Source: Parabacteroides massiliensis (GTDB lineage Bacteria; Bacteroidota; Bacteroidia; Bacteroidales; Tannerellaceae). From it: DNA of 64,000 bases. The notes under the pieces are model-generated. The model worked only from the letters and a program-made list of their open reading frames with translations, was not told where the DNA came from and did not search any database. The translations under genes and the position numbers were made by a program. Positions 7,102 through 19,904 of this stretch are shown in pieces. How positions within the stretch are numbered: the stretch's first letter is position 1; the number at the start of each line of letters is the position of its first letter. The DNA lies in NCBI RefSeq assembly GCF_900155425.1, contig NZ_LT700191.1, forward strand, positions 62,001 through 126,000, read 5' to 3'.

Positions 7102-10100
7102 TTACTCATCGTCTCTGTCCATAGCATTGAAGTCTACGACATTCTTACGATTTGCAAAAATACGTTCGAACTCATCTTTAGCTCCGACAACCAACTTGTC
7201 GAAATCACGCTGGCCTGTACCGGCCGGGATCAAATGACCGCAGATAACGTTTTCTTTCAAACCTTCCAAACGGTCCACTTTTCCATTGATTGCAGCTTCG
7301 TTCAGCACTTTCGTTGTTTCCTGGAAAGACGCGGCAGACATAAAGCTGTTTGTCTGCAAAGCAGCACGGGTGATACCCTGAAGAATCTGGTTAGCCGTAG
7401 CAGGAACTGCATCACGAACTTCAACCAACTTCAAGTCACGACGTTTCAACATACTATTCTCGTCTCTCAACTTACGGACAGTCACAATCTGACCAGCCTG
7501 CAATGTCTGAGAATCTCCCGGATCCGTCACAACCTTCTTGCCCCAGATACGATCGTTTTCATCCATTACCTCCAACTTATCAACAACTTGCTGCTCCAGG
7601 AAGCGAGTGTCACCCGGATCGATGATTTCAACTTTACGCATCATCTGACGGACGATTACCTCGAAATGCTTATCGTTAATTTTCACACCCTGCAGACGGT
7701 ATACATCCTGGATTTCATTTACGATATATTCTTGCACAGCCGTCGGCCCCATGATTGCCAAAATATCAGACGGAGTAATCGCACCATCAGAAAGCGGCAT
7801 ACCGGCACGGATATAGTCGTTTTCCTGAACAAGCAACTGCTTAGACAATGGCACCATATATTTCTTTACTTCACCCAATTTGGAAGTAACAGTAATTTCA
7901 CGGTTACCACGTTTGATCTTACCGAAGCCTACTTCACCATCGATTTCAGAAACGACAGCCGGATTAGACGGGTTACGAGCCTCAAACAATTCTGTTACAC
8001 GAGGCAAACCACCGGTAATATCACCTGCTTTACTTACTGCACGCGGGATCTTAACCAAAACCTCACCAGCCTTCACCATATCACCCTCGTCTTTTACAAC
8101 GTGAGCACCCAACGGTAATGAATAATTCTTCAGATAATTTCCGTTTTCATCCACGATATGGGCAGCCGGAGCTTTTGTCTTGTCTTTAGATTCAATAATG
8201 ATCTTTTCTTTCAAACCGGTCGTTTCGTCACTTTCAACAGTGTAAGTAACATTTTCAACCAAACTTTCAAAATCGATCTTACCGGAAACTTCGGATACGA
8301 TAACAGCGTTGAACGGGTCCCATTCAATGATTACATCACCCTTCTTGATTGTATCTCCATTTTTGAAGAACAATTTGGAACCATAAGGAATATTGTGAGC
8401 CAACAGTACAATCTTCGTTGTCGGATCGATGATACGAAGTTCAGCCAAACGGCTGACAACAACCTGAAACTTCTTACCGTTTTCTTCGCTATCCACCGCA
8501 CGAAGCTCTTCGATTTCCAAGACACCGTCATATTTAGAAGTAATGCTGTTTTCCGTTGCCACGTTAGATGCAATACCACCGACGTGGAATGTACGCAATG
8601 TCAACTGAGTACCCGGCTCACCGATTGACTGTGCAGCGATAACACCCACAACCTCACCTTTCTGAACCATCTGATTCGTTGCCAGGTTACGGCCATAACA
8701 TTTCGCACAAACCCCTTTCTTGGATTCACAAGTCAATACAGAACGGATCTCAACACTTTCGATCGGAGAATCTTCAATCTTTTTAGCTGCATCTTCACGA
8801 ATTTCTTCACCTGCCCGAACGATTATTTCACCAGTCAACGGATGAATGACATCATGAACAGAGACACGTCCCAGGATACGTTCACCCAAGCTGGCGATCA
8901 CTTCATCATTATTCTTCAATTCCGTACAAACCAGACCACGTAATGTTCCACAGTCTTCTTCGTTGATGATTACATCATGAGAGACGTCAACCAAACGACG
9001 AGTCAAATAACCGGCATCGGCAGTCTTCAAAGCCGTATCGGCCAAACCTTTACGAGCACCGTGAGTAGAGATAAAATACTCCAACACTGACAACCCTTCC
9101 TTAAAGTTTGAAAGAATCGGGTTTTCAATGATCTGACCACCTTCAGCTCCACTTTTCTGCGGTTTTGCCATCAAACCACGCATACCGGACAACTGACGAA
9201 TCTGCTCTTTAGAACCACGGGCTCCAGAATCCATCATCATGTAGATGGAATTGAAACCGTCGTTATCTGCAGTCAGTTGCTTCATCAAAGTATCGGACAA
9301 CTTGCTGTTGACATGTGTCCAAGTATCGATAATCTGGTTGTAACGTTCGTTGTTGGTGATGAAACCCATGTTATAGTTGTTCATGATCTGTTCAACTTCA
9401 TCATAACCTTCTTTCACCAATGCCTCTTTTTCAGGCGGGATCAGAACATCAGCCAAGTTGAAGGACAAACCACCCTTGAAGGCCATATAATAACCCAGAT
9501 TCTTGATATCATCCAAGAATTGAGCCGTACGGGCAACCCCACAAGCCTTAATCACCTTACCGATGATATCGCGGAGTGCTTTCTTACCCAACACTTCATT
9601 GATATAACCGACTTCTTCCGGAACAAATTCATTGACCATCAAACGTCCGACAGAAGTTTCAACCATTCTCTTAACCGGATTGCCTTCTTTATCGATGTCG
9701 TTTACATACACTTTAATCGGAGCGTGGATATCCACTTTCTTTTCATTATATGCAATCGTTGCTTCTTCCGGCCCGTAGAATACAAGACCTTCGCCCTGTG
9801 TTCCCTTACGCAATTTTGTGATGTAGTACAACCCCAACACCATATCCTGGGAAGGAACGGTAATAGGCGCACCGTTAGCCGGGTTCAAAATATTATGAGA
9901 AGCAAGCATCAACATCTGTGCTTCCAATACAGCCTCGTTTCCTAAAGGCAAGTGAACTGCCATCTGGTCACCGTCGAAGTCAGCGTTGAATGCCGTACAT
10001 GCCAACGGATGCAACTGGATAGCTTTACCTTCGATCAGCTTCGGCTGGAATGCCTGGATACCCAGACGGTGCAAAGTCGGTGCACGGTTCAGCAATACCG

Positions 10101-11388
10101 GATGACCTTTCATTACATACTCCAAAATATCCCAAACCACCGGTTCCTTACGGTCAACGATCTTCTTTGCAGATTTAACCGTCTTTACGATACCGCGTTC
10201 GATCAATTTACGGATCACGAAAGGTTTATAAAGTTCGGCTGCCATATTCTTCGGCAGACCGCATTCATGCATTTTCAATTCAGGACCTACGACGATAACC
10301 GAACGAGCCGAATAGTCAACACGCTTACCCAACAAGTTTTGGCGGAAACGACCTTGTTTACCTTTCAAGCTGTCAGAGAGAGACTTCAGCGGACGGTTAG
10401 CATCCGTCTTAACAGCACTCGACTTACGAGAGTTGTCGAACAAAGAGTCCACAGCTTCCTGAAGCATACGTTTTTCATTACGCAGAATTACTTCGGGAGC
10501 TTTAATATCGATTAATCGTTTCAGACGGTTATTACGGATAATAACACGACGATACAGATCATTCAAATCGGAAGTTGCGAAACGTCCACCATCCAGCGGA
10601 ACCAACGGACGCAGTTCCGGCGGAATAACCGGTACAACCTTTACGATCATCCATTCCGGTTTGTTACGTCCTCTGGATGCACGGAAAGATTCTACGACCT
10701 GCAAACGTTTCAAAGCTTCGTTCTTACGTTGCTGCGAACCGTCTGTACTTGCGCGATGGCGCAATTCGTAGGACAAAGAATCCAAGTCCAAGCGAGCCAA
10801 CAAATCATAGATAGCTTCAGCACCGATCTTTGCAATAAACTTATTCGGATCCGTATCTTCCAACATCTGGTTTTCCTTTGGCAGGTTATCCAGAATCTGC
10901 AAATATTCTTCTTCCGAAAGCAAGTCTAATTCAGCAACAGTGTCTACACACCCCGGCTGAATCACCACATAACGTTCGTAATAGATAATAGAATCCAGTT
11001 TCTTGGTCGGCAATCCTAACAAGTAACCGATTTTATTGGGCAGGGAACGAAAATACCAGATATGAGCGACAGGAACAACCAAGTGAATGTGTCCCATACG
11101 TTCACGACGCACTTTTTTCTCTGTAACTTCCACCCCGCAACGATCGCAGACAATACCTTTATAACGAATACGCTTGTATTTACCGCAATGGCATTCATAG
11201 TCCTTGATCGGACCGAAAATACGTTCGCAGAAAAGACCGTCACGTTCAGGTTTGTACGTACGATAGTTAATCGTTTCCGGTTTCAAAACTTCACCACTGG
11301 AGTTTTCAAGAATTTCTTCAGGGGAAGCCAGACCGATGGTTATTTTTGAAAAGTTACTCTTTATCTTGTTTTCTTTTCTAAAGGCCAT
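7102..11388 (-). CDS. rpoC: DNA-directed RNA polymerase subunit beta'
   Basis: This 1428-residue protein is the large catalytic subunit of RNA polymerase. The N-terminal zinc-binding cysteines are Cys66, Cys68, Cys81 and Cys84. The Mg2+-binding catalytic motif NADFDGD is at 468-474. A second zinc region with [13 protein letters not shown] is seen in the C-terminal half, followed by the [16 protein letters not shown] trigger-loop region. Length is normal for Bacteroidetes. It follows rpoB by 72 bp and ends the long core operon, with a terminator right after its stop. Confidence 0.99.
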   Translation of the reverse strand: MAFRKENKIKSNFSKITIGLASPEEILENSSGEVLKPETINYRTYKPERDGLFCERIFGPIKDYECHCGKYKRIRYKGIVCDRCGVEVTEKKVRRERMGHIHLVVPVAHIWYFRSLPNKIGYLLGLPTKKLDSIIYYERYVVIQPGCVDTVAELDLLSEEEYLQILDNLPKENQMLEDTDPNKFIAKIGAEAIYDLLARLDLDSLSYELRHRASTDGSQQRKNEALKRLQVVESFRASRGRNKPEWMIVKVVPVIPPELRPLVPLDGGRFATSDLNDLYRRVIIRNNRLKRLIDIKAPEVILRNEKRMLQEAVDSLFDNSRKSSAVKTDANRPLKSLSDSLKGKQGRFRQNLLGKRVDYSARSVIVVGPELKMHECGLPKNMAAELYKPFVIRKLIERGIVKTVKSAKKIVDRKEPVVWDILEYVMKGHPVLLNRAPTLHRLGIQAFQPKLIEGKAIQLHPLACTAFNADFDGDQMAVHLPLGNEAVLEAQMLMLASHNILNPANGAPITVPSQDMVLGLYYITKLRKGTQGEGLVFYGPEEATIAYNEKKVDIHAPIKVYVNDIDKEGNPVKRMVETSVGRLMVNEFVPEEVGYINEVLGKKALRDIIGKVIKACGVARTAQFLDDIKNLGYYMAFKGGLSFNLADVLIPPEKEALVKEGYDEVEQIMNNYNMGFITNNERYNQIIDTWTHVNSKLSDTLMKQLTADNDGFNSIYMMMDSGARGSKEQIRQLSGMRGLMAKPQKSGAEGGQIIENPILSNFKEGLSVLEYFISTHGARKGLADTALKTADAGYLTRRLVDVSHDVIINEEDCGTLRGLVCTELKNNDEVIASLGERILGRVSVHDVIHPLTGEIIVRAGEEIREDAAKKIEDSPIESVEIRSVLTCESKKGVCAKCYGRNLATNQMVQKGEVVGVIAAQSIGEPGTQLTLRTFHVGGIASNVATENSITSKYDGVLEIEELRAVDSEENGKKFQVVVSRLAELRIIDPTTKIVLLAHNIPYGSKLFFKNGDTIKKGDVIIEWDPFNAVIVSEVSGKIDFESLVENVTYTVESDETTGLKEKIIIESKDKTKAPAAHIVDENGNYLKNYSLPLGAHVVKDEGDMVKAGEVLVKIPRAVSKAGDITGGLPRVTELFEARNPSNPAVVSEIDGEVGFGKIKRGNREITVTSKLGEVKKYMVPLSKQLLVQENDYIRAGMPLSDGAITPSDILAIMGPTAVQEYIVNEIQDVYRLQGVKINDKHFEVIVRQMMRKVEIIDPGDTRFLEQQVVDKLEVMDENDRIWGKKVVTDPGDSQTLQAGQIVTVRKLRDENSMLKRRDLKLVEVRDAVPATANQILQGITRAALQTNSFMSAASFQETTKVLNEAAINGKVDRLEGLKENVICGHLIPAGTGQRDFDKLVVGAKDEFERIFANRKNVVDFNAMDRDDE

Positions 11389-11460
11389 ATTTTTTATTTA
11401 TAAAGAGTTATCAATGAATAAGCAGATGGGCAGAACCCATCCACTTATATTGTTTTTGAA

Positions 11461-14400
11461 TTAATCCAAAGTAAAGCTTAAACCAAGACCTCTCAGCTCA
11501 TGCAGCAATACGTTCAGTGATTCGGGAATACCCGGTTGTGGCATCGGATCACCCTTCACTATTGCTTCGTAAGCCTTAGAACGTCCGACAACGTCGTCAG
11601 ACTTGATCGTAAGAATTTCCTGAAGAACATGTGCAGCACCGAAAGCTTCCAGTGCCCAGACTTCCATCTCTCCGAAACGCTGACCACCAAACTGAGCCTT
11701 ACCACCCAGAGGTTGCTGAGTAATAAGAGAGTACGGACCGATTGAACGAGCGTGCATCTTATCATCAACCATGTGACCCAACTTCAAGAAGTAAGTAACC
11801 CCCACTGTAGCCGGCTGGTCAAAACGTTCACCGGTTCCACCGTCATACAGGTAGCTCTTACCGTAGCGAGGTAATCCGGCTTTGTCTGTCCATTCGTTCA
11901 TATCATCCAAAGTCGCACCGTCGAAAATAGGAGTTGCAAATTTAACTCCCATCGTACGGCCTGCCCAACCTAATACAGCTTCAAAAATCTGTCCCAAGTT
12001 CATACGGGAAGGCACACCCAGCGGGTTCAAACAGATATCAACCGGAGTTCCGTCTTCCAGGAACGGCATATCTTCCTGACGGACAATCTTGGAAACAATA
12101 CCCTTGTTACCATGACGACCCGCCATCTTATCACCGACCTGGATCTTACGTTTTTTAGCAATATAAACCTTAGCCATCTGAACAATGCCTGTCGGCAGTT
12201 CATCACCGATCGTAAGGTCGAATTTCTTACGTCTCAGCTCAGCATCCAGCTCCTTATATTTCTTCAGATAGTTCAGGATCACCTGTTTGATAAGTTCATT
12301 CTTATCAGCATCGGCGGTCCATTTGCTTACCTGGATAGAATTATAATCCAATTCTTCCAGAGCCTTGCGAGAGAACTTGACTCCTTTCGCAATGATCTCT
12401 GTATTCATATAGTCTTTAACCCCCTGAGAAACTTTGCCATTAGTCAAAACCAACAATTTGTCGACCAACAGATTCTTCAGGTCAGCCATCTTCATTTCGT
12501 ATTCTTCATCCAACTTAGGCAGAATAGCCTTATCTGTCAGTCTGGATTTACGTTTCTTGATAGCTTTAGAGAATAAAGCAGTTTCAATAACAACACCACG
12601 AAGAGACGGAGTAGCCTTCAAAGAAGCATCCTTCACGTCGCCGGCCTTGTCACCAAAGATCGCACGAAGCAATTTTTCTTCAGGAGAAGGATCGGATTCA
12701 CCTTTCGGAGTAATCTTACCGATCAAAATATCACCCGGTTCGATGCGAGCACCTACACGTACAATACCTCTTTCATCCAAATCCTTAGTTGCTTCTTCGC
12801 TGACATTCGGGATATCGGATGTCAATTCTTCCATACCACGCTTCGTTTCACGAACTTCCAAAATGTATTCGTCAACATGGACTGAAGTAAAGAAGTCTTC
12901 ACGAACCATACGTTCGTTCAGAACAATAGCATCCTCATAGTTGTAACCCTTCCACGGCATATACGCCACTTTCACGTTACGTCCCAATGCCAACTCGCCA
13001 TTCTGAGTAGAGTAACCTTCCGTCAGAATATCGCCGGCCTTCACACGCTGACCGCGGTGACAGATCGGACGCAAATCGACTGTCGTACTTTGGTTCGTTT
13101 TACGCCATTTCGGAATATTGTATGTTTTAACCGAATCTTCGAAGCTTACAAATTCTTCATCTTCGGAACGATCATACTTAATCTTGATACAAGTCGCATC
13201 CACAAACACAACTTCACCTTCACGTTCAGCCATGATCTGAGTACGCGAATCGCGAGCAACCTGTGCTTCGATGCCTGTACCTACAATCGGAGCATCCGTA
13301 CGCAACAAAGGAACTGCCTGGCGCATCATGTTAGATCCCATCAATGCACGGTTGGCATCATCGTGTTCCAAGAACGGGATCAAAGAGGCCGCAATAGAAG
13401 CAATCTGCTGCGGAGCGACGTCCATCAAGTCGATTTCCGTAGGAGGAACGACCGGGAAATCAGCTTCAAAACGAGCTTTAACTCTATCACGAATAAACTT
13501 GCCGTTATCATCCAACGGAGCATTACCCTGGGCAATCGTCAGTTCTTCCTCTTCCTCTGCTGTATAATACTGTAAACCTTCTTCGGAAAAGTCAACCTTA
13601 CCATCGACAACCTTACGGTACGGGGTGGATATAAAACCAAGATCATTAATCTTGGCATACACACACAGAGAAGAGATCAAACCAATATTCGGTCCTTCAG
13701 GAGTTTCAATTGGACAAAGACGTCCATAATGCGTATAGTGTACGTCACGAACCTCAAATCCGGCACGTTCACGAGACAAACCGCCCGGTCCCAATGCAGA
13801 TAAACGACGTTTGTGTGTAATTTCAGCCAGCGGATTCGTCTGGTCCATAAACTGAGACAAAGCATTCGTACCGAAGAATGAGTTAACGACAGACGAAATA
13901 GTCTTCGCGTTAATCAAATCAATCGGAGTAAACACTTCATTGTCGCGCACGTTCATACGCTCACGAACAGTACGAGACATACGAGCCAAACCGATGCCGA
14001 ACTGGTTGTACAGCTGTTCACCCACCGTACGCACACGGCGGTTGCTCAAGTGGTCGATATCATCAACGATCGCTTTCGAGTTGATCAACTCAATCAGATA
14101 TTTGATGATCTCGATTATATCTTCTTTTGTCAAAACCTTAATATCATTGCTGGTAGTAAGGTTCAACTTCTTATTAATTCTGTAACGGCCAACTTCACCT
14201 AAATCATAACGCTTTTCAGAGAAGAACAGGTTCTGAATGACTTCACGGGCACTTGCTTCATCTGCAGGTTCTGCATTTCGCAACTGCCGGTAAATATACA
14301 GGACAGCTTCCTTTTCAGAGTTACTGGGGTCTTTCTGGAGCGTATTATAGATAATAGCATAATCTGAAAGATTCTGGTCTTCGCGGTGCAACAGAATGTT

Positions 14401-15273
14401 CTGCGTACCAGATTCCAGTATAGCCTCAATATTGTCGCTATCAAGAACCGACTCACGGTCGATGATAACATCGTTACGTTCAATAGAAACGACCTCACCG
14501 GTATCTTCATCTACGAAATCTTCCACCCAAGTCTTCAAAACACGGGCAGCCAATTTACGACCGATCAACTTTTTCAAGTTAGCCTTCGATACTTTTACTT
14601 CTTCAGCCAGATTAAAGATTTCGAGAATGTCTTTATCGCTTTCAAAACCAATAGCCCTTAAAAGGGTAGTTACAGGTAATTTCTTTTTACGGTCGATGTA
14701 AGCATACATCACATTGTTGATGTCTGTAGCGAACTCGATCCAGGAACCTTTAAAAGGAATAATACGTGCCGAATACAACTTCGTACCATTAGCATGTGTA
14801 CTTTGTCCGAAGAACACACCCGGTGAACGGTGCAATTGTGAAACCACAACACGCTCTGCACCATTTATCACGAAAGTACCTCTTTCCGTCATGTACGGAA
14901 TCGGCCCCAAATACACATCCTGTATCACCGTGTCGAAATCTTCGTGGTCAGGATCTGTACAATACAGTTTTAACTTCGCTTTTAAAGGCACACTATAGGT
15001 TAACCCACGCGCAATACATTCATCAATCGTATAGCGAGGCGGATCTATATAGTAATCTAAGAACTCCAACACAAAATTGTTACGTGTATCTGCTATCGGG
15101 AAATTCTCGGCAAATACCTTATACAATCCCTCCTTTTTTCTCTTTTCAGGAGGTGTGTCAAGTTGAAGAAAGTCTTGGAATGACTTCAATTGTACTTCGA
15201 GAAAGTCCGGATATGGGAACTGATTTTTGATCGAAGCAAAATTAACTCTTTGGTTTTCAGCTGTTGAAGACAT
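11461..15273 (-). CDS. rpoB: DNA-directed RNA polymerase subunit beta
   Basis: This 1270-residue protein is the beta subunit. The rifampicin-binding cluster reads [18 protein letters not shown] then LSALGPGG, so the residues usually mutated in resistance (the Asp, His, Arg and Ser of that cluster) are all wild type. The C-terminal [12 protein letters not shown] and the [19 protein letters not shown] clamp region are present. It lies between rplL and rpoC, with an attenuator-like hairpin 41 bp before its ATG. Confidence 0.99.
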   Translation of the reverse strand: MSSTAENQRVNFASIKNQFPYPDFLEVQLKSFQDFLQLDTPPEKRKKEGLYKVFAENFPIADTRNNFVLEFLDYYIDPPRYTIDECIARGLTYSVPLKAKLKLYCTDPDHEDFDTVIQDVYLGPIPYMTERGTFVINGAERVVVSQLHRSPGVFFGQSTHANGTKLYSARIIPFKGSWIEFATDINNVMYAYIDRKKKLPVTTLLRAIGFESDKDILEIFNLAEEVKVSKANLKKLIGRKLAARVLKTWVEDFVDEDTGEVVSIERNDVIIDRESVLDSDNIEAILESGTQNILLHREDQNLSDYAIIYNTLQKDPSNSEKEAVLYIYRQLRNAEPADEASAREVIQNLFFSEKRYDLGEVGRYRINKKLNLTTSNDIKVLTKEDIIEIIKYLIELINSKAIVDDIDHLSNRRVRTVGEQLYNQFGIGLARMSRTVRERMNVRDNEVFTPIDLINAKTISSVVNSFFGTNALSQFMDQTNPLAEITHKRRLSALGPGGLSRERAGFEVRDVHYTHYGRLCPIETPEGPNIGLISSLCVYAKINDLGFISTPYRKVVDGKVDFSEEGLQYYTAEEEEELTIAQGNAPLDDNGKFIRDRVKARFEADFPVVPPTEIDLMDVAPQQIASIAASLIPFLEHDDANRALMGSNMMRQAVPLLRTDAPIVGTGIEAQVARDSRTQIMAEREGEVVFVDATCIKIKYDRSEDEEFVSFEDSVKTYNIPKWRKTNQSTTVDLRPICHRGQRVKAGDILTEGYSTQNGELALGRNVKVAYMPWKGYNYEDAIVLNERMVREDFFTSVHVDEYILEVRETKRGMEELTSDIPNVSEEATKDLDERGIVRVGARIEPGDILIGKITPKGESDPSPEEKLLRAIFGDKAGDVKDASLKATPSLRGVVIETALFSKAIKKRKSRLTDKAILPKLDEEYEMKMADLKNLLVDKLLVLTNGKVSQGVKDYMNTEIIAKGVKFSRKALEELDYNSIQVSKWTADADKNELIKQVILNYLKKYKELDAELRRKKFDLTIGDELPTGIVQMAKVYIAKKRKIQVGDKMAGRHGNKGIVSKIVRQEDMPFLEDGTPVDICLNPLGVPSRMNLGQIFEAVLGWAGRTMGVKFATPIFDGATLDDMNEWTDKAGLPRYGKSYLYDGGTGERFDQPATVGVTYFLKLGHMVDDKMHARSIGPYSLITQQPLGGKAQFGGQRFGEMEVWALEAFGAAHVLQEILTIKSDDVVGRSKAYEAIVKGDPMPQPGIPESLNVLLHELRGLGLSFTLD

Positions 15274-15313
15274 CTAGTAAGGAATTTATTGAACTTATTG
15301 AAATTATAGACAC

Positions 15314-15352
15314 AAAAAGGTTAAGAATCTCCTTTAATGGAGACTCTTAACC
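15314..15352 (-). terminator. Attenuator-like hairpin between rplL and rpoB
   Basis: GGTTAAGAATCTCC (15319-15332) pairs, with one mismatch, with GGAGACTCTTAACC (15339-15352) around a 6-base loop. On the minus strand it is followed by TTTTT. It lies in the 107-bp gap between rplL and rpoB, so it could end part of the transcripts and lower rpoBC relative to the ribosomal genes, as the rplL-rpoB attenuator does in E. coli. Confidence 0.7.
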
Positions 15353-15380
15353 AAATCACCTGATTACCAGGTTATAAATA

Positions 15381-15758
15381 CTATTTAAGCTCAACTTCAG
15401 CTCCAGCTTCTTCCAACTGTTTCTTCAATGCTTCAGCATCAGCTTTAGCGATTCCTTCTTTGATAGCGCTAGGAGCACTGTCAACCATATCTTTAGCTTC
15501 TTTCAAACCAAGACCTGTTAATTCTTTTACTAACTTAACGATAGCCAACTTGTTTGCACCAGCTGCTTTCAATACTACGTCAAAAGAAGTCTTTTCTTCA
15601 GCAGCAGCAGCAGCGCCACCAGCAGCAGGACCAGCAACAGCAACAGCTGCAGCTGCAGGTTCGATACCATATTCTTCTTTCAGGATTGTAGCCAGTTCGC
15701 TAACTTCTTTTACGGTCAGGTTTACTAATTGTTCTGCAAAAGCTTTCAAATCTGCCAT
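15381..15758 (-). CDS. rplL: 50S ribosomal protein L7/L12
   Basis: This 125-residue protein is the stalk protein L7/L12. An N-terminal dimerisation helix is followed by an alanine/glycine-rich hinge (about residues 37-53) and the conserved C-terminal domain with [21 protein letters not shown] and [12 protein letters not shown]. It recruits translation GTPases such as EF-Tu, whose gene is upstream in the same operon. It follows rplJ by 45 bp. Confidence 0.98.
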   Translation of the reverse strand: MADLKAFAEQLVNLTVKEVSELATILKEEYGIEPAAAAVAVAGPAAGGAAAAAEEKTSFDVVLKAAGANKLAIVKLVKELTGLGLKEAKDMVDSAPSAIKEGIAKADAEALKKQLEEAGAEVELK

Positions 15759-15803
15759 TTTTGTATGATTTAAATGTTTGTTTATCTGTGTAAATTAAAA
15801 AAA

Positions 15804-16334
15804 TTATCTTTCTTCCAGAGTCTTCAACAGACCATGGATAGTTTGTCCTGATGACTGAAGAGCAGAAATAACGTTCTTTGCCGGAGATTGCAACAACATG
15901 ATAACATCTCCGATAAGTTCGTTTTTGCTCTTGATACTTACCAAGGCTTCGAGGTTTTCTGCACCTACATAGAAACTTTCCTGTACATAGGCAGCTTTCA
16001 ATGCCGGTTTTGCAGGAGCATCCTTCTTTGCATCCTTAGTAAATTCCTTAATCAGACGAGCAGGAGCATTAGCGGTGTGTGAGAACATCACAGCCGTATT
16101 GCCTTTCATTGCAACCTGCAGAGGAGAAAAATCACCTTCTACATTTTCCAATGCCTTTTTAAGCAAGTTATTCTTTACAACAACCAACTTGATCTCGTTT
16201 TTGAAACATTCCCGTCTCAATTTGCTGGTCTTCTCAGCATCCAATGCTTCGATGTCAGTCAAATAGAAATTAGGATATTCCTTTACGATCTCAGTCAGTT
16301 GACCTATAATTAAGCCTTTATCTTCCTTTTTCAT
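15804..16334 (-). CDS. rplJ: 50S ribosomal protein L10
   Basis: This 176-residue protein is L10, which anchors L7/L12 dimers to the ribosome through its C-terminal helix (ALQSSGQTIHGLLKTL). The N-terminal rRNA-binding domain includes FYLTDIEALDAEKTSKLRRE and a VVVKNNLLKKAL segment. It lies between rplA and rplL, 16 bp after rplA. In other bacteria L10 with L7/L12 represses its own mRNA; no matching leader fold was identified here. Confidence 0.97.
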   Translation of the reverse strand: MKKEDKGLIIGQLTEIVKEYPNFYLTDIEALDAEKTSKLRRECFKNEIKLVVVKNNLLKKALENVEGDFSPLQVAMKGNTAVMFSHTANAPARLIKEFTKDAKKDAPAKPALKAAYVQESFYVGAENLEALVSIKSKNELIGDVIMLLQSPAKNVISALQSSGQTIHGLLKTLEER

Positions 16335-16350
16335 TGTCCAATAATTTTAA

Positions 16351-17049
16351 TTAGTTTTCTTCAACTGATTTGGGGTCAATTTTAATACCCGCACTCATTG
16401 TACTTGAAAGATAAATGCTCTTTATATATGTACCTTTAGCTGCAGACGGTTTCAACTTCAAAAGAGTTGAAATAAATTCCTTGGCATTGTCACGGATCTG
16501 ATCGGGATTAAAAGAAATCTTACCGATTGAAGTGTGAACGATACCGGATTTGTCTACCTTAAAGTCGATCTTACCCTGCTTAACTTCTTTCACTGCGTTG
16601 CCGATTTCATTGGTAACCGTACCACTCTTCGGGTTAGGCATCAAACCACGCGGGCCTAATACTCTACCCAGAGCACCGATCTTACCCATGATAGAAGGCA
16701 TCGTGATAATTACGTCAATATCAGTCCAACCGCCTTTAATCTTTTCAATATACTCATCTAATCCAACATAGTCAGCTCCTGCAGCAGTAGCTTCAGCTTC
16801 CTTGTCTGGTGTACATAATGCGAGAACCCGAACCTGCTTACCCGTTCCGTGAGGCAGTGAAACCACGCCTCTCACCATTTGGTTAGCTTTACGAGGGTCA
16901 ACACCTAAACGAACATCAACATCTACAGACGCATCAAACTTAGTAGTAGTAATTTCTTTTACCAAAGCTGAAGCTTCTTTCAATGTGTATGCTTTCCCAG
17001 CTTCAATCTTGCCCAAAGCCAACTTTTGATTTTTTGTAAGTTTACTCAT
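16351..17049 (-). CDS. rplA: 50S ribosomal protein L1
   Basis: This 232-residue protein is L1, which binds 23S rRNA at the E-site stalk and helps release deacylated tRNA. Conserved segments include [37 protein letters not shown] near the middle, and the C-terminal [20 protein letters not shown]. It follows rplK by 15 bp. Confidence 0.98.
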   Translation of the reverse strand: MSKLTKNQKLALGKIEAGKAYTLKEASALVKEITTTKFDASVDVDVRLGVDPRKANQMVRGVVSLPHGTGKQVRVLALCTPDKEAEATAAGADYVGLDEYIEKIKGGWTDIDVIITMPSIMGKIGALGRVLGPRGLMPNPKSGTVTNEIGNAVKEVKQGKIDFKVDKSGIVHTSIGKISFNPDQIRDNAKEFISTLLKLKPSAAKGTYIKSIYLSSTMSAGIKIDPKSVEEN

Positions 17050-17064
17050 CTCAATTGAAGTTTA

Positions 17065-17508
17065 TTAATTATTACCCGGGAATGTCCCTTTAACAGTGAT
17101 ACCCATACTTCTTGCTGTTCCGGCAACCATTCTCATGGCTGACTCGACAGTGAAGCAGTTCAGATCGACTAACTTGTCCTCTGCAATAGTTTTTACCTGA
17201 TCCCAAGAGATTTCAGCAATCTTCTTACGATTCGGCTCAGCAGAACCACTCTTCTGTTTGGAAGCTTCCAACAACTGGATAGCAACAGGAGGAGTTTTCA
17301 CAACAAAGTCGAAAGACTTATCGGCATAGTAAGTAATTACAACAGGTAATATCTTACCGGCCTTGTCTTGGGTTCTGGCATTAAATTGCTTGCAAAACTC
17401 CATAATATTAATACCCTTAGAACCCAGAGCAGGTCCTACAGGGGGAGAAGGGTTTGCTGCTCCTCCTTTAATCTGCAATTTGATTTGTCCAGCAACTTCT
17501 TTAGCCAT
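17065..17508 (-). CDS. rplK: 50S ribosomal protein L11
   Basis: This 147-residue protein is L11 of the GTPase-associated centre. It carries the N-terminal proline-rich [20 protein letters not shown] segment that binds thiostrepton-class drugs and the C-terminal rRNA-binding domain with [12 protein letters not shown]. It follows nusG by 74 bp. Confidence 0.98.
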   Translation of the reverse strand: MAKEVAGQIKLQIKGGAANPSPPVGPALGSKGINIMEFCKQFNARTQDKAGKILPVVITYYADKSFDFVVKTPPVAIQLLEASKQKSGSAEPNRKKIAEISWDQVKTIAEDKLVDLNCFTVESAMRMVAGTARSMGITVKGTFPGNN

Positions 17509-17582
17509 TGTTTCTAAAATTTTTTAGATATATAACATCGATAACTTTTAAAGAAAGACCGTACTTTTCGTAACAAGAGCAC

Positions 17583-18125
17583 TTATTCTTTCTCCACTTG
17601 CATATAACCCAACTCAAGCGGGGTTTTACGTCCGAAGACTTTCACCATCACTTTAAGTTTCTTTTTCTCGGCATTGACCTCTTCGATCACACCCGTGAAA
17701 CCGTTAAACGGTCCAAAAGTGATTTTCACATTCTCACCAACATAAAACTGGATATCCAGGTCATCCTGCTGTTCCTGCAATTCGTCAACCGTACCTAAGA
17801 TACGACTCACTTCTGCCGGACGCAAGGGAACGGGATTGTCCGATCCACCCAAAAAACCAATTACGTTAGGAATGTTTCTCAATCGATGAGCGACTTCTCC
17901 TACCAAAGCGGCTTCTACCAAAACGTATCCCGGCAAGTAAGCGCGTTCTTTCATCACCTTCTTACCATTACGTACCGTAAAAGTCTTTTCAGTAGGGATC
18001 AAGACCTGTGACACATACTCACCCAAGTCAGTATTCTTCAGCTCAGCCTCAAGATACTCTCTGACTTTATTCTCCTTGCCGCTAATGGCACGCAGAACAT
18101 AAAATTTCTTTTGAATATCAGACAT
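17583..18125 (-). CDS. nusG: Transcription termination/antitermination protein NusG
   Basis: This 180-residue protein has the N-terminal NGN domain (FYVLRAISGKENKVREYL; LPGYVLVEA) that binds the beta' clamp. A C-terminal KOW domain (GPFNGFTGVIEEVNAEKKKL) binds Rho or ribosomal protein S10. It couples transcription elongation to translation and termination. It follows secE by 12 bp. Confidence 0.97.
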   Translation of the reverse strand: MSDIQKKFYVLRAISGKENKVREYLEAELKNTDLGEYVSQVLIPTEKTFTVRNGKKVMKERAYLPGYVLVEAALVGEVAHRLRNIPNVIGFLGGSDNPVPLRPAEVSRILGTVDELQEQQDDLDIQFYVGENVKITFGPFNGFTGVIEEVNAEKKKLKVMVKVFGRKTPLELGYMQVEKE

Positions 18126-18137
18126 ACTTTAAACTGA

Positions 18138-18332
18138 TTAAAAGATTTTCTCGTAGAAGAAACGCATCACGCCCTCAAAGCCCAAATCAATAACAAAGAT
18201 TAATGCCGCGATTATAAGGGAAGCAAACATAACAACCACAGCACTATTGGAAAGCTCTGTTCTCGTAGGCCAAGAAACTTTATAAACAAGTTCGTTATAA
18301 GATTCCTTAATATAATTAATTATCTTTTTCAT
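18138..18332 (-). CDS. secE: Preprotein translocase subunit SecE
   Basis: This 64-residue protein is a short, single-helix SecE. An amphipathic N-terminal segment with KVSWPTRTEL, the family signature, precedes one membrane helix (about residues 30-55). It clamps SecY in the export channel. It sits between tRNA-Trp and nusG, the usual bacterial order. Confidence 0.95.
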   Translation of the reverse strand: MKKIINYIKESYNELVYKVSWPTRTELSNSAVVVMFASLIIAALIFVIDLGFEGVMRFFYEKIF

Positions 18333-18351
18333 CGAATCTATAGATTTTTAG

Positions 18352-18424
18352 CACGGAACGAGAGGCTCGAACTCCCGACACCTGGTTTTGGAGACCAGTG
18401 CTCTACCAACTGAGCTAGTTCCGT
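18352..18424 (-). tRNA. tRNA-Trp (anticodon CCA)
   Basis: The 73-nt cloverleaf has acceptor arms ACGGAAC/GTTCCGT, a D arm GCTC/GAGC, an anticodon stem CTGGT/ACCAG around loop CTCCAAA (anticodon CCA), and a T arm with TTCGAGC. No CCA is encoded. It lies between tuf and secE. Confidence 0.96.
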
Positions 18425-18471
18425 AAAATAGCCAGTCCTTAAAAAGACTGGCTACATTTTATGTATTTGAA

Positions 18472-19659
18472 TTAGTTTTCTAATTCTGTGATCTGACCTG
18501 CACCTACTGTACGTCCACCTTCGCGGATAGCGAAACGAAGACCTACGTTACAAGCTACCGGATAGATCAGTTCAACGTCGATTGTAACGTTATCACCAGG
18601 CATTACCATTTCTGTTCCTTCCGGAAGAGTGATTTCACCTGTTACGTCCAATGTACGGATATAGAACTGAGGACGATATTTGTTGTGGAACGGAGTGTGA
18701 CGACCACCTTCTTCTTTCTTCAAGATATAAACCTCAGCTTTGAAGCGAGAGTGTTCTTTAACCTGACCCGGGTGGCAGATTACCATACCACGTTTGATTT
18801 CGTTCTTGTCGATACCACGAAGCAACAAACCAACGTTGTCACCAGCTTCACCCTGATCCAGCAACTTACGGAACATTTCAACACCTGTAACAACAGATTT
18901 CTTTCCGGCAGCACCCAGACCGATGATCTGAACTTCATCACCAACTTTTACGATACCAGTTTCGATACGACCTGTAGCAACTGTACCACGACCTGTGATA
19001 GAGAATACGTCTTCGATCGGCATCAAGAAAGGCTTGTCAATTTCACGCGGAGGCAGCGGAATCCAAGTATCGCAAGCATCCATCAATTCCATTACTTTTT
19101 CTTCCCATTTCGGGTCACCGTTCAAAGCACCCAGAGCAGAACCACGGATGATCGGAGTGTTATCACCGTCGAAATCATAGAAAGAAAGAAGTTCTCTCAT
19201 TTCCATTTCAACCAGTTCCAACATTTCCTCGTCGTCTACCATGTCACATTTGTTCATGAAAACAACCAATCTCGGAACGTTTACCTGACGAGCCAACAGG
19301 ATGTGCTCGCGAGTCTGAGGCATAGGACCATCAGTAGCAGCAACTACGATGATAGCACCGTCCATCTGAGCAGCACCAGTTACCATGTTCTTTACGTAGT
19401 CGGCGTGACCCGGACAGTCTACGTGAGCATAGTGACGGTTTGCAGTCGAATACTCTACGTGAGAAGTGTTGATAGTGATACCTCTTTCTTTTTCTTCAGG
19501 AGCGTTGTCGATTGAGTCGAACGAACGCAGTTCTGAAAGACCTTTCTTTGCCAATACTGTTGTGATAGCAGCTGTCAAAGTTGTTTTACCGTGGTCAACG
19601 TGACCAATCGTACCAATGTTCACATGTGGTTTCGATCTGTCAAATTTCTCTTTTGCCAT
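18472..19659 (-). CDS. tuf: Elongation factor Tu
   Basis: This 395-residue protein is EF-Tu, which delivers aminoacyl-tRNA to the ribosome. The P-loop GHVDHGKT is at 19-26, followed by [11 protein letters not shown] (switch I), [11 protein letters not shown] (switch II) and the guanine-binding NKCD. Domains 2 and 3 follow with [11 protein letters not shown] and [13 protein letters not shown]. It lies between two tRNA groups and is probably processed from one long transcript; no separate promoter is seen in the 50-bp gap after tRNA-Thr(GGT). Confidence 0.99.
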   Translation of the reverse strand: MAKEKFDRSKPHVNIGTIGHVDHGKTTLTAAITTVLAKKGLSELRSFDSIDNAPEEKERGITINTSHVEYSTANRHYAHVDCPGHADYVKNMVTGAAQMDGAIIVVAATDGPMPQTREHILLARQVNVPRLVVFMNKCDMVDDEEMLELVEMEMRELLSFYDFDGDNTPIIRGSALGALNGDPKWEEKVMELMDACDTWIPLPPREIDKPFLMPIEDVFSITGRGTVATGRIETGIVKVGDEVQIIGLGAAGKKSVVTGVEMFRKLLDQGEAGDNVGLLLRGIDKNEIKRGMVICHPGQVKEHSRFKAEVYILKKEEGGRHTPFHNKYRPQFYIRTLDVTGEITLPEGTEMVMPGDNVTIDVELIYPVACNVGLRFAIREGGRTVGAGQITELEN

Positions 19660-19709
19660 AACTTAATTGTTCTTTATTTGATTAATGATCATGTTCTAAA
19701 ATATCATTG

Positions 19710-19781
<72 letters not shown>

Positions 19782-19791
19782 AATAAATAAG

Positions 19792-19864
19792 AGCGGAAGA
19801 CGGGACTCAAACCCGCGACCCTCAGCTTGGAAGGCTAATGCTCTATCAACTGAGCTACTTCCGC
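19792..19864 (-). tRNA. tRNA-Gly (anticodon TCC)
   Basis: The 73-nt cloverleaf has acceptor arms GCGGAAG/CTTCCGC and an anticodon loop CTTCCAA (TCC) on the stem TTAGC/GCTGA. It has a standard TTTGAGT T loop region. It lies between tRNA-Tyr and tRNA-Thr. Confidence 0.95.
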
Positions 19865-19904
19865 AATTTGTTCGTTTCTTAATTTTCAATTATCAAGAAA
19901 CGAG

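Noticed and set aside
7234-8118. Open frame of 294 codons on the plus strand opposite rpoC, and similar ones opposite rpoC and rpoB (for example 8158-8628, 9277-9945, 9952-10515, 12112-12576)
   Set aside because: They are shadows of the codon bias of highly conserved genes on the other strand; the translations show no family motif and no promoter lies in front of them.
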